Source: Azolla caroliniana (Eukaryota; Polypodiophyta). From it: a DNA stretch of 64,000 bases. Location of the stretch: assembly GCA_043228905.1 (NCBI GenBank), contig JBHGNT010000002.1:2418001-2482000 (forward strand), given 5' to 3'. The notes below the pieces were generated by a model. It ran no database searches and was not told the DNA's origin. It saw nothing but the letters and a program-made list of their open reading frames with translations. The position numbers were made by a program, and so were the translations under genes. Shown one piece after another: positions 10,369-19,400 of this stretch (positions within the stretch are counted from its first letter, which is position 1; each line of letters starts with the position of its first letter).

Positions 10369-10478
10369 TCTAGAATACATAGTTAAAGCTAAAATATTCT
10401 GAAATATATTAGAGACATTCTTTGAGTCTAGCATATAATATATTTCAGAATATTTTAGCTTTAACTATGTATTCTAGA
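10369..10478. repeat. Perfect 43-bp inverted repeat (24-bp loop)
   Basis: The left arm 10369-10411 and right arm 10436-10478 are exact reverse complements, starting TCTAGAATACATAG and ending CTATGTATTCTAGA. The arms include TTCTAGAA, the core of a heat-shock element. No target duplication was recognised, so it is not called a MITE. It could form a long hairpin in RNA or DNA. Confidence 0.9.
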
Positions 10479-10539
10479 AGGCTGTATATAACTATGTAGA
10501 AGGCTACAAAATTTACAATCAAAGAATGTTTTTAGAGAC

Positions 10540-11200
10540 ATAATTTAGGGTCTCATGAGTCAGTTCATGTAGTTCTTATGGATCTAGTTTTTTGTGATTT
10601 CATTCACTATACGATAATCCACTATCATGAGCATCCAATCGTTCTTGGTCTATCCTTGTTTGACCTTTACAACCCAAAGATTGATTGGAGAAAATGAGTT
10701 GTCCTAGAATCCTAAATCAACCACACATCTTACTTGCCTTTTAGTGCCTCGTCATATCTCAACAATCTCTCTATAAATGTTATCAAAAGAGAGACAAAAA
10801 GAAGAAATGTTTATATTTGCAAAAGTACCAATGTTTATATTCCACAAATGTCAGAAGCCTAACTTCTAAGTATCAAGAACTCAAAGATGTCTTTGATAAA
10901 GATAATGCTAGTAGTGTGCTTGTAGAATATCGACCATATGATTGTTCTATCTATCTTCAACGATGCAAAGACCCGTTCTGCGGATCAATTTATAATCTAG
11001 TGCCATTAAAGCTCAAGGTTTTGAGAGAATATATCGATGAGAATTTGACAAGTGGATTCATTCAACATTCCAAATCTCCTACTAGCTAATCAATCTTCTT
11101 TGTTAAGAAGGAAGATGGAATATTATGCCAACACTCTTTCATTTTCTTGTAGAACTAACTTTTGGCTACAATGAGACTCTTGAGAATTGACTACATCTAG
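10540..11200 (+). pseudogene. Second gypsy element: protease-RT remnant
   Basis: In shifting plus-strand frames the sequence keeps landmarks of a chromovirus-type gypsy polyprotein: a PIVLGLSLFDLYNPKIDW segment (protease end), then ELKDVFDK, RPYDCSIYLQ, IYNLVPLKLKVLREYIDENL and GFIQHSKSP with FFVKKEDG (start of RT). Many stops and frameshifts are present. It differs in sequence and orientation from the element at 1-9150, so it is a separate insertion. The rest of RT, the integrase and the LTRs are not visible. Confidence 0.75.
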
Positions 11201-12055
11201 GGTACCATTACTTACATGATTTTTTTCTTGTGAAACACCCTAAATGTATTATTTGAAATAGGATACTAAGTGCAATGAGTTGCAAATGTTAAATAAGGAA
11301 GAGTGAGAATTAATAGTAATTATTGTGAATCTAAACTAAGAAAAGACATTAAAAAACTCTTCACGGTTTTGTTTTAAGCCACTTACTTCTTAAAGATGAC
11401 CTTATAATGTTGACATAAAGCATTTCCACAAGACGATGAGTGCAAAAAGGTTAATGTTAACAAACTCTTCACAATTTTAGCTTGAGATATCAAGAAAAGA
11501 AACAAATTTCTCCTAGAAACTGGATTTCAAAAACAATATTATTAAATATGAACACACATCATCAGCATTTCAAAACATGAACAATGAATGAAAATAAGAT
11601 TATCCAAGCTCCACAACCAAATGTCAATTTGCTATAGAGGAGAAACATGTCAATACCAACATGGGGAGTTGATGATATGTTCTTCTGCATAGTTTTGCCA
11701 TGCTTGCTCCGCTATTCTACTCAAAATTTTCATACCTATTGTCTAATCGTCTATCTTCAAATTTGGTCCAATGTCATGTTGTTGATATACCCACTTAGGA
11801 AATAGTGTTCAATGGTGTGCCATGGTATGATAAATGGGTTGTTGCTTGATTTTCCCCATGGAGTACCATAATATGGTCCTTATAGAGAGGCCGGTACGAC
11901 ATACATATCATTACTATTATCGCAAGTTTGCACGGGGTTGTTAAATTGTGTAAACGGTACATCTATGAAAATTGAATGGAGTATAAATGCAACCATTTTT
12001 GTCCAATGTGAGTGGAAATTGTCTCCTTACCAAGGTGTTGTTCTTGTATATTTGT
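11201..12055. other. AT-rich spacer, nothing recognised
   Basis: No ORF, RNA gene or repeat could be supported. It is the left flank of element A and is probably decayed transposon DNA. Confidence 0.5.
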
Positions 12056-12466
12056 TGTTAATAATTAGGTAATTAACTAAGGGTTAATTAGTGACTTATT
12101 ATGTGAGTATTGATAAAGCAACAGAAGATTATGTGATTTGTGTGTGTATGTGTGTGAGAGGAAGATACACTTATGAACAATAATATAAATTGGGGATGAT
12201 TAATGAGAGTGTATATTAAAAAGCATCATCAAATACAAAAATACCCATAGTGAGGTATATATACATCTCATGTGTGAGTAGAGTATAGGTACAAAGGTGT
12301 AAGTCTTATATTAAATGAACATGGGAGTGGAGGATCTACAATGTATCCCACTCAAGTACAAAATCCTATTTAAGGCAGGTCAACACACTAACTAGATTTT
12401 ATCTAGGTAACTATGTTACGTGTGTTGGCTAATTAACTAAATCTAGTTGAGCTTGATATCTCAACA
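12056..12466 (-). repeat. Element A 3' LTR (left)
   Basis: 411 bp, TG...CA ends, matching the right LTR with scattered substitutions and small indels. A TATATATA run lies at 12256-12263. The first internal bases, read on the minus strand, are a purine tract (CTTGAGCTTGAGGGTGTG) that serves as the polypurine primer. Confidence 0.85.
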
Positions 12467-12479
12467 CACACCCTCAAGC

Positions 12480-13835
12480 TCAAGTGTGAGGCGTCCAATG
12501 TCCGCTTTCACTTTCGTCGGCTTTATCGGCTTCCGTCCGGCCTTCAACTTTCTTCGGCCTTTCCGAGGTAGTCTCGGTTCCTCCCCCTCAAGCTGGTGAC
12601 GAAGCCTTGTAGTGTGAAATGGGCGAAGGCCGACTACTTCTACCCATCGTGGGTCATGAGCTCTCGGGCACTTGTTTGACCGCTACCTTCATCGCAAAGG
12701 TATATGATGGGCCATATATTCGTTGTGGCCGAGCCGAGTGACGAGGTTCTTCTCTCTAGATGAAAGTTGATGTTTTTCGTTTGCCGAATGGAACATTGCC
12801 GATGTGCCGAATGGGATGTGTGGTGTCGTCTCCCGTCTCTATGAAATCAGGTCGATCCGGCATTCTTAGGTCACGAAACCACTCTTGGTGTGACGTCAGA
12901 TGATGTGAGGCACCGGAGTCGACGAATCACACGTTTTCCGAGTTGGAGGTGCTTGTGGAGTCAGAGGCCGTCATAGAGTTCTCTCTATGTCTCATTACGA
13001 ATAGTCCACCGTAGTCTTCGTATTCGGAGTTGGTGACATAGTTTGTGAGTTGTCAGCTTGTCAAACCCGACTCACTTCGCTTCTCTTCGCGATGCCGATT
13101 TTGCCGCAATAGTTGCAAGTAATGGGCCACGTTTGCCGACTTTGTTCGGCATGGAAGCTCCCCCTTCTTCCGAAGGTTCCTTGATGGCTTCCATCTTGTT
13201 GTCGAAGGTGTGAGTTCCCTTCGTGAGATGGGTCGAATCGACCTTTTCTACCACCTCCACCTCGTCCTTGGCCACCATCCGAATTAGAGAAGAACATTTG
13301 TCCTTCCGACGACTTGGTCTTGGTTCAAACGTGGTTCTCTTCAACCAATAACATTGATTGGAGGGTCGAAGAACGAAGCCTGAAGGTTATCCTTATTAAG
13401 ATTGTCGTCCTTAACGGGTCAAACTGTTGTGCAAGATAAGTTGATGGAGCCAAATGAGTCACAAATTCTCTTGATCTTGGCGGTGTAGTCCGACACAGAC
13501 ATATCTTTTTGTCGAATGTTGTTCAATTCTTGTCAGAGTTGAAGCTTACGAGCGATCGTATTGGAGGAGAACATCTTCTTCAAGTTCTCCCACACCTCTT
13601 TAGGTGTCTTGGCATCTTGAATGTGGCTAAGCATGTGGCCATGGACACATGTTGCCAAGCAATACATTACCCGACTCGCTCCTTGCTCCCACGTTGGGTA
13701 GTTGTCGTGTTTGGTTTCGAGTACGTCGTTGATGTAGCTCTAGTACCCTTGGCCGACAAGGTATTGGTTCATCTTATAATCCCAAGATGAATAATTGCTC
13801 CAGTCTAGCTTTTCACTAGGGAGCGAGCTACCCAT
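12480..13835 (-). pseudogene. Element A gag and partial protease, degraded
   Basis: The start is an ATG at 13835 with MGSSLPSEKLDWSNYSSWDY, close to the gag N-terminus of element D (SSLPTEKLDRTNYASWSY). A TAG stop follows within 30 codons (W position). Downstream are a decayed zinc knuckle (CNYCGK, His lost) near 13110 and a copia protease active site VDSGASHH near 12925, with GDDTTHPI after it. The sequence then jumps to the 3' end of the element. Several stops and frameshifts make it a pseudogene. Confidence 0.75.
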
Positions 13836-14324
13836 TTGTGTTCATGTTGTTGTAATGTCTTCCTTTTTTGCTTTTCTTCCTTCGGTCACGTACACGTTGT
13901 CCTGAAGATTTTTGGCAAAGCTGTGAAAATCGCGTGGAATCGAGAAGGTGTAATGTGCACACAAATGAAAGGGGTGATGGTTACACTCATACGTTAGCAT
14001 GTTGTAAATATAAATGTAATGAGAACACCTAAAGTCTATTTTCATTTTCAAGCATACGAAGGGGTGCAAGTATTGAACCTTGCCCCTCCAGGATAGAAGA
14101 CAATTGACTTACCATTAGGTTAAGTTATTTCTATCTTGGAGGTGCAAGGTTCAATATTGTTTCGTTAGATCATCATTATGTTTTTCACATGTAAATGCCC
14201 ATACATGGGAGCATGAGATACATGGTCATCATGCATCGATGCATAAGCGCCAAATGCCAATCATGCATTTCATGCATTGTATGCATGTCTTACACCCTCA
14301 CATGCACATATCCATGGGGGCATC

Positions 14325-14332
14325 TATATAAG
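14325..14332 (+). promoter_or_regulatory. TATA box of element B 5' LTR
   Basis: TATATAAG, conserved at 23767-23774 in the other LTR. It is preceded within about 130 bases by at least five CATGCA/TGCATG (RY-type) motifs. Confidence 0.55.
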
Positions 14333-14875
14333 TGGGAATCAATCGATGAATCAAAGGGGGGAAGCTATGTATTGAATAAACATCTTAATATTAAAAAACT
14401 TACTTATCTTATTGGTGACTTGTCTTGTTTCTCAACATTGATGCCAAGGGTTCAAACCCGGAACTGGAATTTCCATCCATCTATCTATCTATCTTAAACA
14501 CTTCCTCAATTCCCGTCTCTCTCTCTCACACACACAACCACATTAGTGCGTCACTTCGGCTACTACAATTTCATTTCGTGTGGTCATTCACTCTATCTCT
14601 GGAATTCTCTTCAAGAAGGAAATAGCACTGGCAAAGATCATTTCGCCATCGTTGTCGCCGCCCGATAAACATTGTGCACCACCACAATTAAGTTGCCTAC
14701 ACATCAATCCACCGAACCGCGCCGCTAATTCTAGTTCGGGTGCGTCTTCGACAACAAAGAACAACTCGACCATAAACCTAAAACAGCCAATTCATCTCCT
14801 CCATAACCACTAGCGGATAGAGGCCCGATGCTTGTCCGCGTCTGTGTGACGCGCACATCGCGACGTTTGGCATGT

Positions 14876-15624
14876 TGACGAGAACTCAACGCTCCCTATG
14901 CACAACGCTCGGCCACAACCGAGCTTAGAATCATACACAGAAAACGGGAATGAATGCACGACACAAGAGAAGAGACAAGTACGCAGGATGTTTACATGGA
15001 AAACCCTAACTAAGGGAAAAACCACGGCAGCCCACAGGCTGCAAACTATCACTATGCTAGAATGTACAACAGTGAGTTCACGGAGGCAATGACCTCGTGC
15101 TCACAATCCTCGCCACAGGCAGCGATTACAACAGAGGCAACGACCTCTTTCTCTCTATTACTCTGTACACAGTTACACACTCTCTCTCTCCTTGCACCAA
15201 CAAGAAAATAACAACCACAGACTAAAAGTTTGCCCTAAGTCATATTTATACTAATATGACTTTTCGGCTATTTACAAATATAGTCATGATGGACTCTCAG
15301 AAACATATTTACAAATATGTCTCTTCATCCGAAGAGCGCTCCTCACCGGGCCTGCATCATCCGGATCTTGTCGGGCACTCGTCATCCGGTTCTCATCGGG
15401 TCTGCACCATCCGGCTCTCCGTAGCCGAGTACTCCTCATCCGGTTCTCACCGGGTCTACACCATCCGGCTCTCCGTAGCCGGGTACTCCTCATCCGGTTC
15501 TCACCTGGTCTGCACCATCCGGCTCTCCGTAGACGGGTACTCCTCATCCGGTTTCGGCCTCGGCCGAGTTTGCTCATCGGCACTGTTCTTCTCTCTTCCA
15601 TCCGGAGGGACCTGTCTCCCAACA
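14876..15624 (-). mobile_element. Solo LTR C inserted in element B's left LTR
   Basis: A 749-bp TG...CA segment flanked by exact 5-bp duplications CATGT (14871-14875 and 15625-15629). The other B LTR has the uninterrupted site (TTGGCACGTGTGTCAC near 24306-24320), an empty-site comparison. The minus strand reads as a copia-type LTR: 54-bp tandem repeats upstream, then TATAAATA at 15250-15243, then the CCGTGGTTTTTCCC...GGGTTTTCCATG motif common near the 3' end of copia LTRs. No internal region remains, so unequal recombination between its LTRs is likely. Confidence 0.85.
15382..15543. repeat. Three 54-bp tandem repeats in LTR C
   Basis: Units start at 15382, 15436 and 15490, each TCATCCGGTTCTCA...GTACTCC with one to a few differences, and a partial fourth starts at 15544. 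They lie upstream of the minus-strand TATA box, where LTR enhancers usually sit. Confidence 0.92.
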
Positions 15625-15655
15625 CATGTGTGTCACGCGCCACGCGACATCTATT

Positions 15656-15673
15656 TGGTGAACCCGACATGAA
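15656..15673 (+). other. Candidate primer-binding site of element B
   Basis: TGGTGAACCCGACATGAA starts six bases after the left LTR and begins with TGG. The complementary tRNA was not identified. Confidence 0.45.
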
Positions 15674-15688
15674 CAACACAAGGTGGTA

Positions 15689-16573
15689 ATGGGGGCATCG
15701 CGAATGATGGATGTGATCTTGGATGCATACGACTTAGAGGAGTCGATAAGAATAGAAGGTGGTTTGAGGCTCATGATGCTTCCATTTGTAAGGAAGGCCA
15801 TCGAAATGATGTTTCATGATGATAAGGATAGAGCGTTGGAGTATCTCAAGTTGGCAAGGCAAGTCAAAAGACTATATCTAGAAATTCTAGATTGGTATGA
15901 AGCGGTTCTGACGTCAAGATTCGGGCCTAAACCTTTTTATGGTTTTCTCGATGGTGACGACGATGAAGATGATCGAGATCGGCATAGTTGCGGTTGTGAA
16001 GAGACATGTGACGAAGAACAAGGCTTTGAAGAGAGAGATCAAGATCGACACGCCTATGGTCGTTACAAGGATCGTTGCAAACTCGACAAAGGAGAAACAT
16101 GTGACGAAGAACGTGGACTCAAGAGGGAAGATCGAGAAGGATGTGATAATGTCTTATGGAACGAAGAACATGCGTTCGACGGGAATGGCCAAGATACTCA
16201 AGGATGTGATCGTGAAGAGATGTGCCACAAAGAATGTGGGTTCATGGGAAAAGACCAAGATACTCAAATATGCGGTCGTGAAGAGACATGTGACAAAGAA
16301 CGTGGGGTGGAGTGGAAGGACCAAGATACTCAAGGATGCAATCTTGAAGAGAGATGTGATGAAGAACGTGGACTCAAGAGGCAAGACCGAGAAGGATACG
16401 ATAATGAAGAGACATGGAACGAAGAACATGCGTTCGAGGGGAAAGACCAAGATACTCAAGGATGCAGTCATGAAGAGACATGTGACAAAGAATGTGGGCT
16501 TGAGGAGAAACATCAAGATCTACACGGTTATGAAAAAGACAAAGATCATTACAAACTCACAAAGAGTGCTTGA
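15689..16573 (+). CDS. Element B ORF1: unrecognised acidic protein with Cys-containing repeats
   Basis: The ATG at 15689 (MGASRMMDVILDAYD) gives about 294 residues, sense to element B and just after its primer site. Residues 1-90 look globular and partly helical (LEYLKLARQVKRLYLEILDW). From about 95 the protein becomes a degenerate repeat of roughly 18-20 residues built from CDEERG / CDKECG, a KDQDTQGC-like turn and EET, rich in Asp, Glu and paired Cys. The DNA repeats too. After the TGA at 16571-16573 the same frame and composition continue (NIQGY) to the D insertion point and resume beyond it (DRDKDYCKHKRR, 21914 on), so the original reading frame was longer and D landed inside it. I know no family with this pattern. 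A gag-like structural role is possible but unsupported. Confidence 0.55.
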   Translation: MGASRMMDVILDAYDLEESIRIEGGLRLMMLPFVRKAIEMMFHDDKDRALEYLKLARQVKRLYLEILDWYEAVLTSRFGPKPFYGFLDGDDDEDDRDRHSCGCEETCDEEQGFEERDQDRHAYGRYKDRCKLDKGETCDEERGLKREDREGCDNVLWNEEHAFDGNGQDTQGCDREEMCHKECGFMGKDQDTQICGREETCDKERGVEWKDQDTQGCNLEERCDEERGLKRQDREGYDNEETWNEEHAFEGKDQDTQGCSHEETCDKECGLEEKHQDLHGYEKDKDHYKLTKSA

Positions 16574-16588
16574 AATATACAAGGTTAT

Positions 16589-16977
16589 TGTAGAAAGTAG
16601 CGTGCGGAAGCAAGTATGAAGACCGAACAGAAGAGAGGAAACTCAGGTTTAATGGAGAGCTTGAGCTTACACGGTATACGCAGGAGAGACAGAGAGAGAG
16701 TAAGAGAGAGAGAGAAGACACAAGAACTATATTCAACAACAACTCAAATCTCTATTCACCACTCTATACACATGTGTGTTCCATGAAAACTTTTATACAA
16801 GTCCTCGAAGGACTGACCAAAGTACTGACAGTACTTCAAGGCTCATTAAGAGCTCCTACACTAATTCCCAAATATATTCCTCACGGAATATCTTTCCTAA
16901 CGACCTCCCGGTTTACGCACTCGGCCTAACCGATCGGTCCCAACCGATTCGGTCGATGTTGAGCTTGTCTCTCAACA
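16589..16977 (-). repeat. Element D 3' LTR
   Basis: 389 bp from TGTAGAAAG to CTCTCAACA; the ends are imperfect inverted repeats. A minus-strand TATAAAAG lies at about 16790-16797. The adjoining purine tract (minus strand GAGCTTGAGGGGGAG) is a typical copia polypurine tract at 16978-16995. Confidence 0.85.
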
Positions 16978-17238
16978 CTCCCCCTCAAGCTCAACTCGAG
17001 GCTCTTCGGGATCTTCACAGCGCCGGTTCCTCTTGGCTTCACGCCTCGCTCGCGCTCCTCGACCTATTCGACTCCGCGCGCTTTGACCCTTCCGGTCGGC
17101 TTGTCTGCTCATGTGGCCCTTATCAGCTCTTCTGCTGTTGCGGTGTTGACGCTTCTCCTACTGCCTTTTCTTCCACTTGGGCCTTGGTTGATTCAGCATG
17201 TCTGAATCAAACATCCGAACCGACTCGGCTACCTCCGA

Positions 17239-19059
17239 TCAGTTTTCGCTCTCGTCCGAGTTGGTTGTCTCCAACTCGTCTTCGGTCTTCTCGCCTTCGA
17301 TGGCGTCATCTTCCCCATGCGTGGTTGGCTTCGGCTCTCTCCTTCGGTTGCTCCCCTTCTGTCTACTTCCGAACTTTTCCGCGCATCCGCCCTCGACTTC
17401 TTCAGCCGATCCGAAGTCGAACTCGACAACCGACTCGGTGTCGCGGTCTCCGCTCCTTTCCTGTTGCCTTGCTTGGTTGTTCGGGACTGTTCTCCCCCTC
17501 AAGTTCGGCACATCGAGGTGACGCAATCCGAGCGCACCTGAGAATTGCCGCAACTTGTCCAGACCAAGAGGCTTGGTGAAGATGTCGGCAGCCTACCGAT
17601 CCGTCGGAACGTACTGAAGTTCGACTTCACCGGAAAGGACACGCTCACGGACGAAATGGTAGTGCACCTCAATGTGCTTGGTCTGTGCGTGGAAGACGGG
17701 GTTCTTCGCGAGTTGGATGCTGATGAGGTTGTCGCAGTAGATCGTCGTTGGATCGGTCACCTCCTCTTGCAGGTCCTTAAGTAGCCGCTTCAACCATATG
17801 GCTTCGCATGTCGCGACAGCTGCTCCTCGGTACTCGGCTTCGGTGCTCGACAGTGCAACTGTCGGCTGCTTCTTACTGCTCCACGTGATCGTGGCACTCC
17901 CGAGGGAGAATGCGTATCCAGACGTGGATCGGCGATCGGCGGCATTGCCAACCCAATCAGCATCGGTGTAGCCGACTAACTCCGCGGCTACACCGGTCCG
18001 ATATAGCAGTCCACGGTCCTTAGTGCCGCTTACGTACTGAAGTACGCATTGCGCACACTGAAGGTGCTCCTCGGTAGGTCGCGCCATAAACTGACTGATC
18101 ACTCCGATCGGATAACTGAGGTCGGGTCGGGTGATGGTCAAGTATATGAGGCTTCCAACAATTTGTCAGAACCTCCTCGAGTCGCATACCTTTCCCGTAT
18201 CGAGACGAAGCTTGACGGTACTATCCAGAGGAGTCAAGACGGACTTACAGGCTGCCATCCCGAATTTGAAGAGCATACTCAACACGTAATGGCGTTGGCT
18301 GATCAATATGCCTTCGGGGGAACGGATCACTTCGATCCCGAGGAAGTAATGAAGGTCCCCCAGATCCTTCATGTCGAACCATGCCGCAAGCTGAAGCTTC
18401 ACGCGGTCGATTTCACCTAGGTCGGCGCCGGTGATGACCAAGTCATCAACATACAGTAAAATACTAACCGGTCCGAGTCGATCTTTCCGGACGAACAGGG
18501 AAGAGTCCGATTTTGACGTGACAAAGCCCATCCGACGCAGTTGTTGCGTGATCTTCGCGTTCCAGGCACACGGGGCTTGCTTCAGTCCATAAAGGGACTT
18601 CTTCAGTTGGCATATTGCCGAGGAGTTCATTCCAGAGTGAAATCCGGGGGGTTGTACCATGTACACCTGTTCCTCAAGGTCACCTTGCAAGAACGCATTC
18701 TTTACATCCATCTGATGTAGGTGCCACCCCTTGTCCGTGGCTACTGCGAGCAAAACACGGACGGTCGTCATTTTCGCGACCGGCGCAAACGTCTCATCGT
18801 AGTCGATGCCGTGTTTCTGCGCGTAGCCCTTTGCCACTAGCCGAGCCTTGTATCGGTTGACCGAGCCATCAGTGTTGTACTTGACTTTGTACACCCATCT
18901 ACACCCGATCGGCTTCACACCCTTCGGTGCATCAACCAAGTCCCAGGTCTCGTTCTCCGCCAATGCGTGCATCTCTTCCTCCATCGCGGTGCGCCAATTC
19001 GCGTCTTTAGCCGCTTCTGCGTAGCTCTCCGGCTCACGCACTTCCGCTACACAGGTCAT
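17239..19059 (-). pseudogene. Element D reverse transcriptase and RNase H
   Basis: RT landmarks in 18166-19059: EAAKDANWRTAMEEEMHAL, WVYKVKYN, DETFAPVAKMTTVR, QMDVKNAFLQGDL, LKKSLYGLKQAPCAW and the active site LYVDDLVI. RNase H in 17593-18141 has GYTDADWVG, TSGYAFSLG, ITWSSKKQPTVALSSTEAEY and the HYHFVRERV end. ADIFTKPLG lies after a TAG at 17593-17595. A TGA at 18166-18168 interrupts the RT/RNase H link. Both stops are one C-to-T step from CAG or CGA. The family synthesises element cDNA; this copy is broken. Confidence 0.9.
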
Positions 19060-19400
19060 GTACGCTTAATGATGCGCCATGTACTCATTGTATCCGAACC
19101 GCAAAACAGGATTCTTCTAGCGGGTAGATCGGCGTAATCTCACATTAGCCGATGTCGAGGCCTTCTCGGTCGACGCGGTCTTCAGCTTTAAAGACCCGTC
19201 AACGGTTCCCTCGGAGTCGGACTCGCGTCGGTCTGACTCGTTCTTATCCGTGCCGGAATCCAACACCTTCTTCTTCCCTTTCTCTTTGCGCGTAAGCCAT
19301 CTCCTCGGCTTCCTGCGCAGGGAATGCACGGCCGAGTCTCCACTACTCGCCGGCTCTTCATCGGACTGGTCGTACCGACTCAGTCATCCAATCGGTCCAC
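19060..19400 (-). pseudogene. Element D integrase-RT linker, frame-disrupted
   Basis: A Ser/Glu/Lys-rich linker is readable at 19117-19329 (RRKPRRWLTRKEKGKKK...RLRRSTR). It is separated from the integrase ORF by a frameshift near 19400 and from the RT by stops at 19117-19119 and about 19066. Confidence 0.7.

Larger units (their letters stand above)
13898..15649 (+). repeat. Element B 5' LTR, split by solo LTR C
   Basis: Aligns by eye with 23360-24334 across its whole length except for the C insertion, with numerous substitutions. It contains a cluster of CATGCA/TGCATG motifs followed by a TATATAAG box. A GGGTTCAAACCCGG stretch in both copies is a weak B-box look-alike. Confidence 0.85.

Noticed and set aside
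13061-13344. Intact zinc-finger protein gene
   Set aside because: Fragments of the decayed element A gag with a lost zinc-knuckle His.
14440-14470. GGGTTCAAACCCGG as a tRNA T-arm
   Set aside because: It lies inside both B LTRs without a matching A box or cloverleaf; treated as part of the LTR.
16154-16516. Minus-strand hydrophobic frame of 120 codons
   Set aside because: Reverse complement of the element B acidic repeats; Asp/Glu codons read backwards give Phe/Val/Leu.
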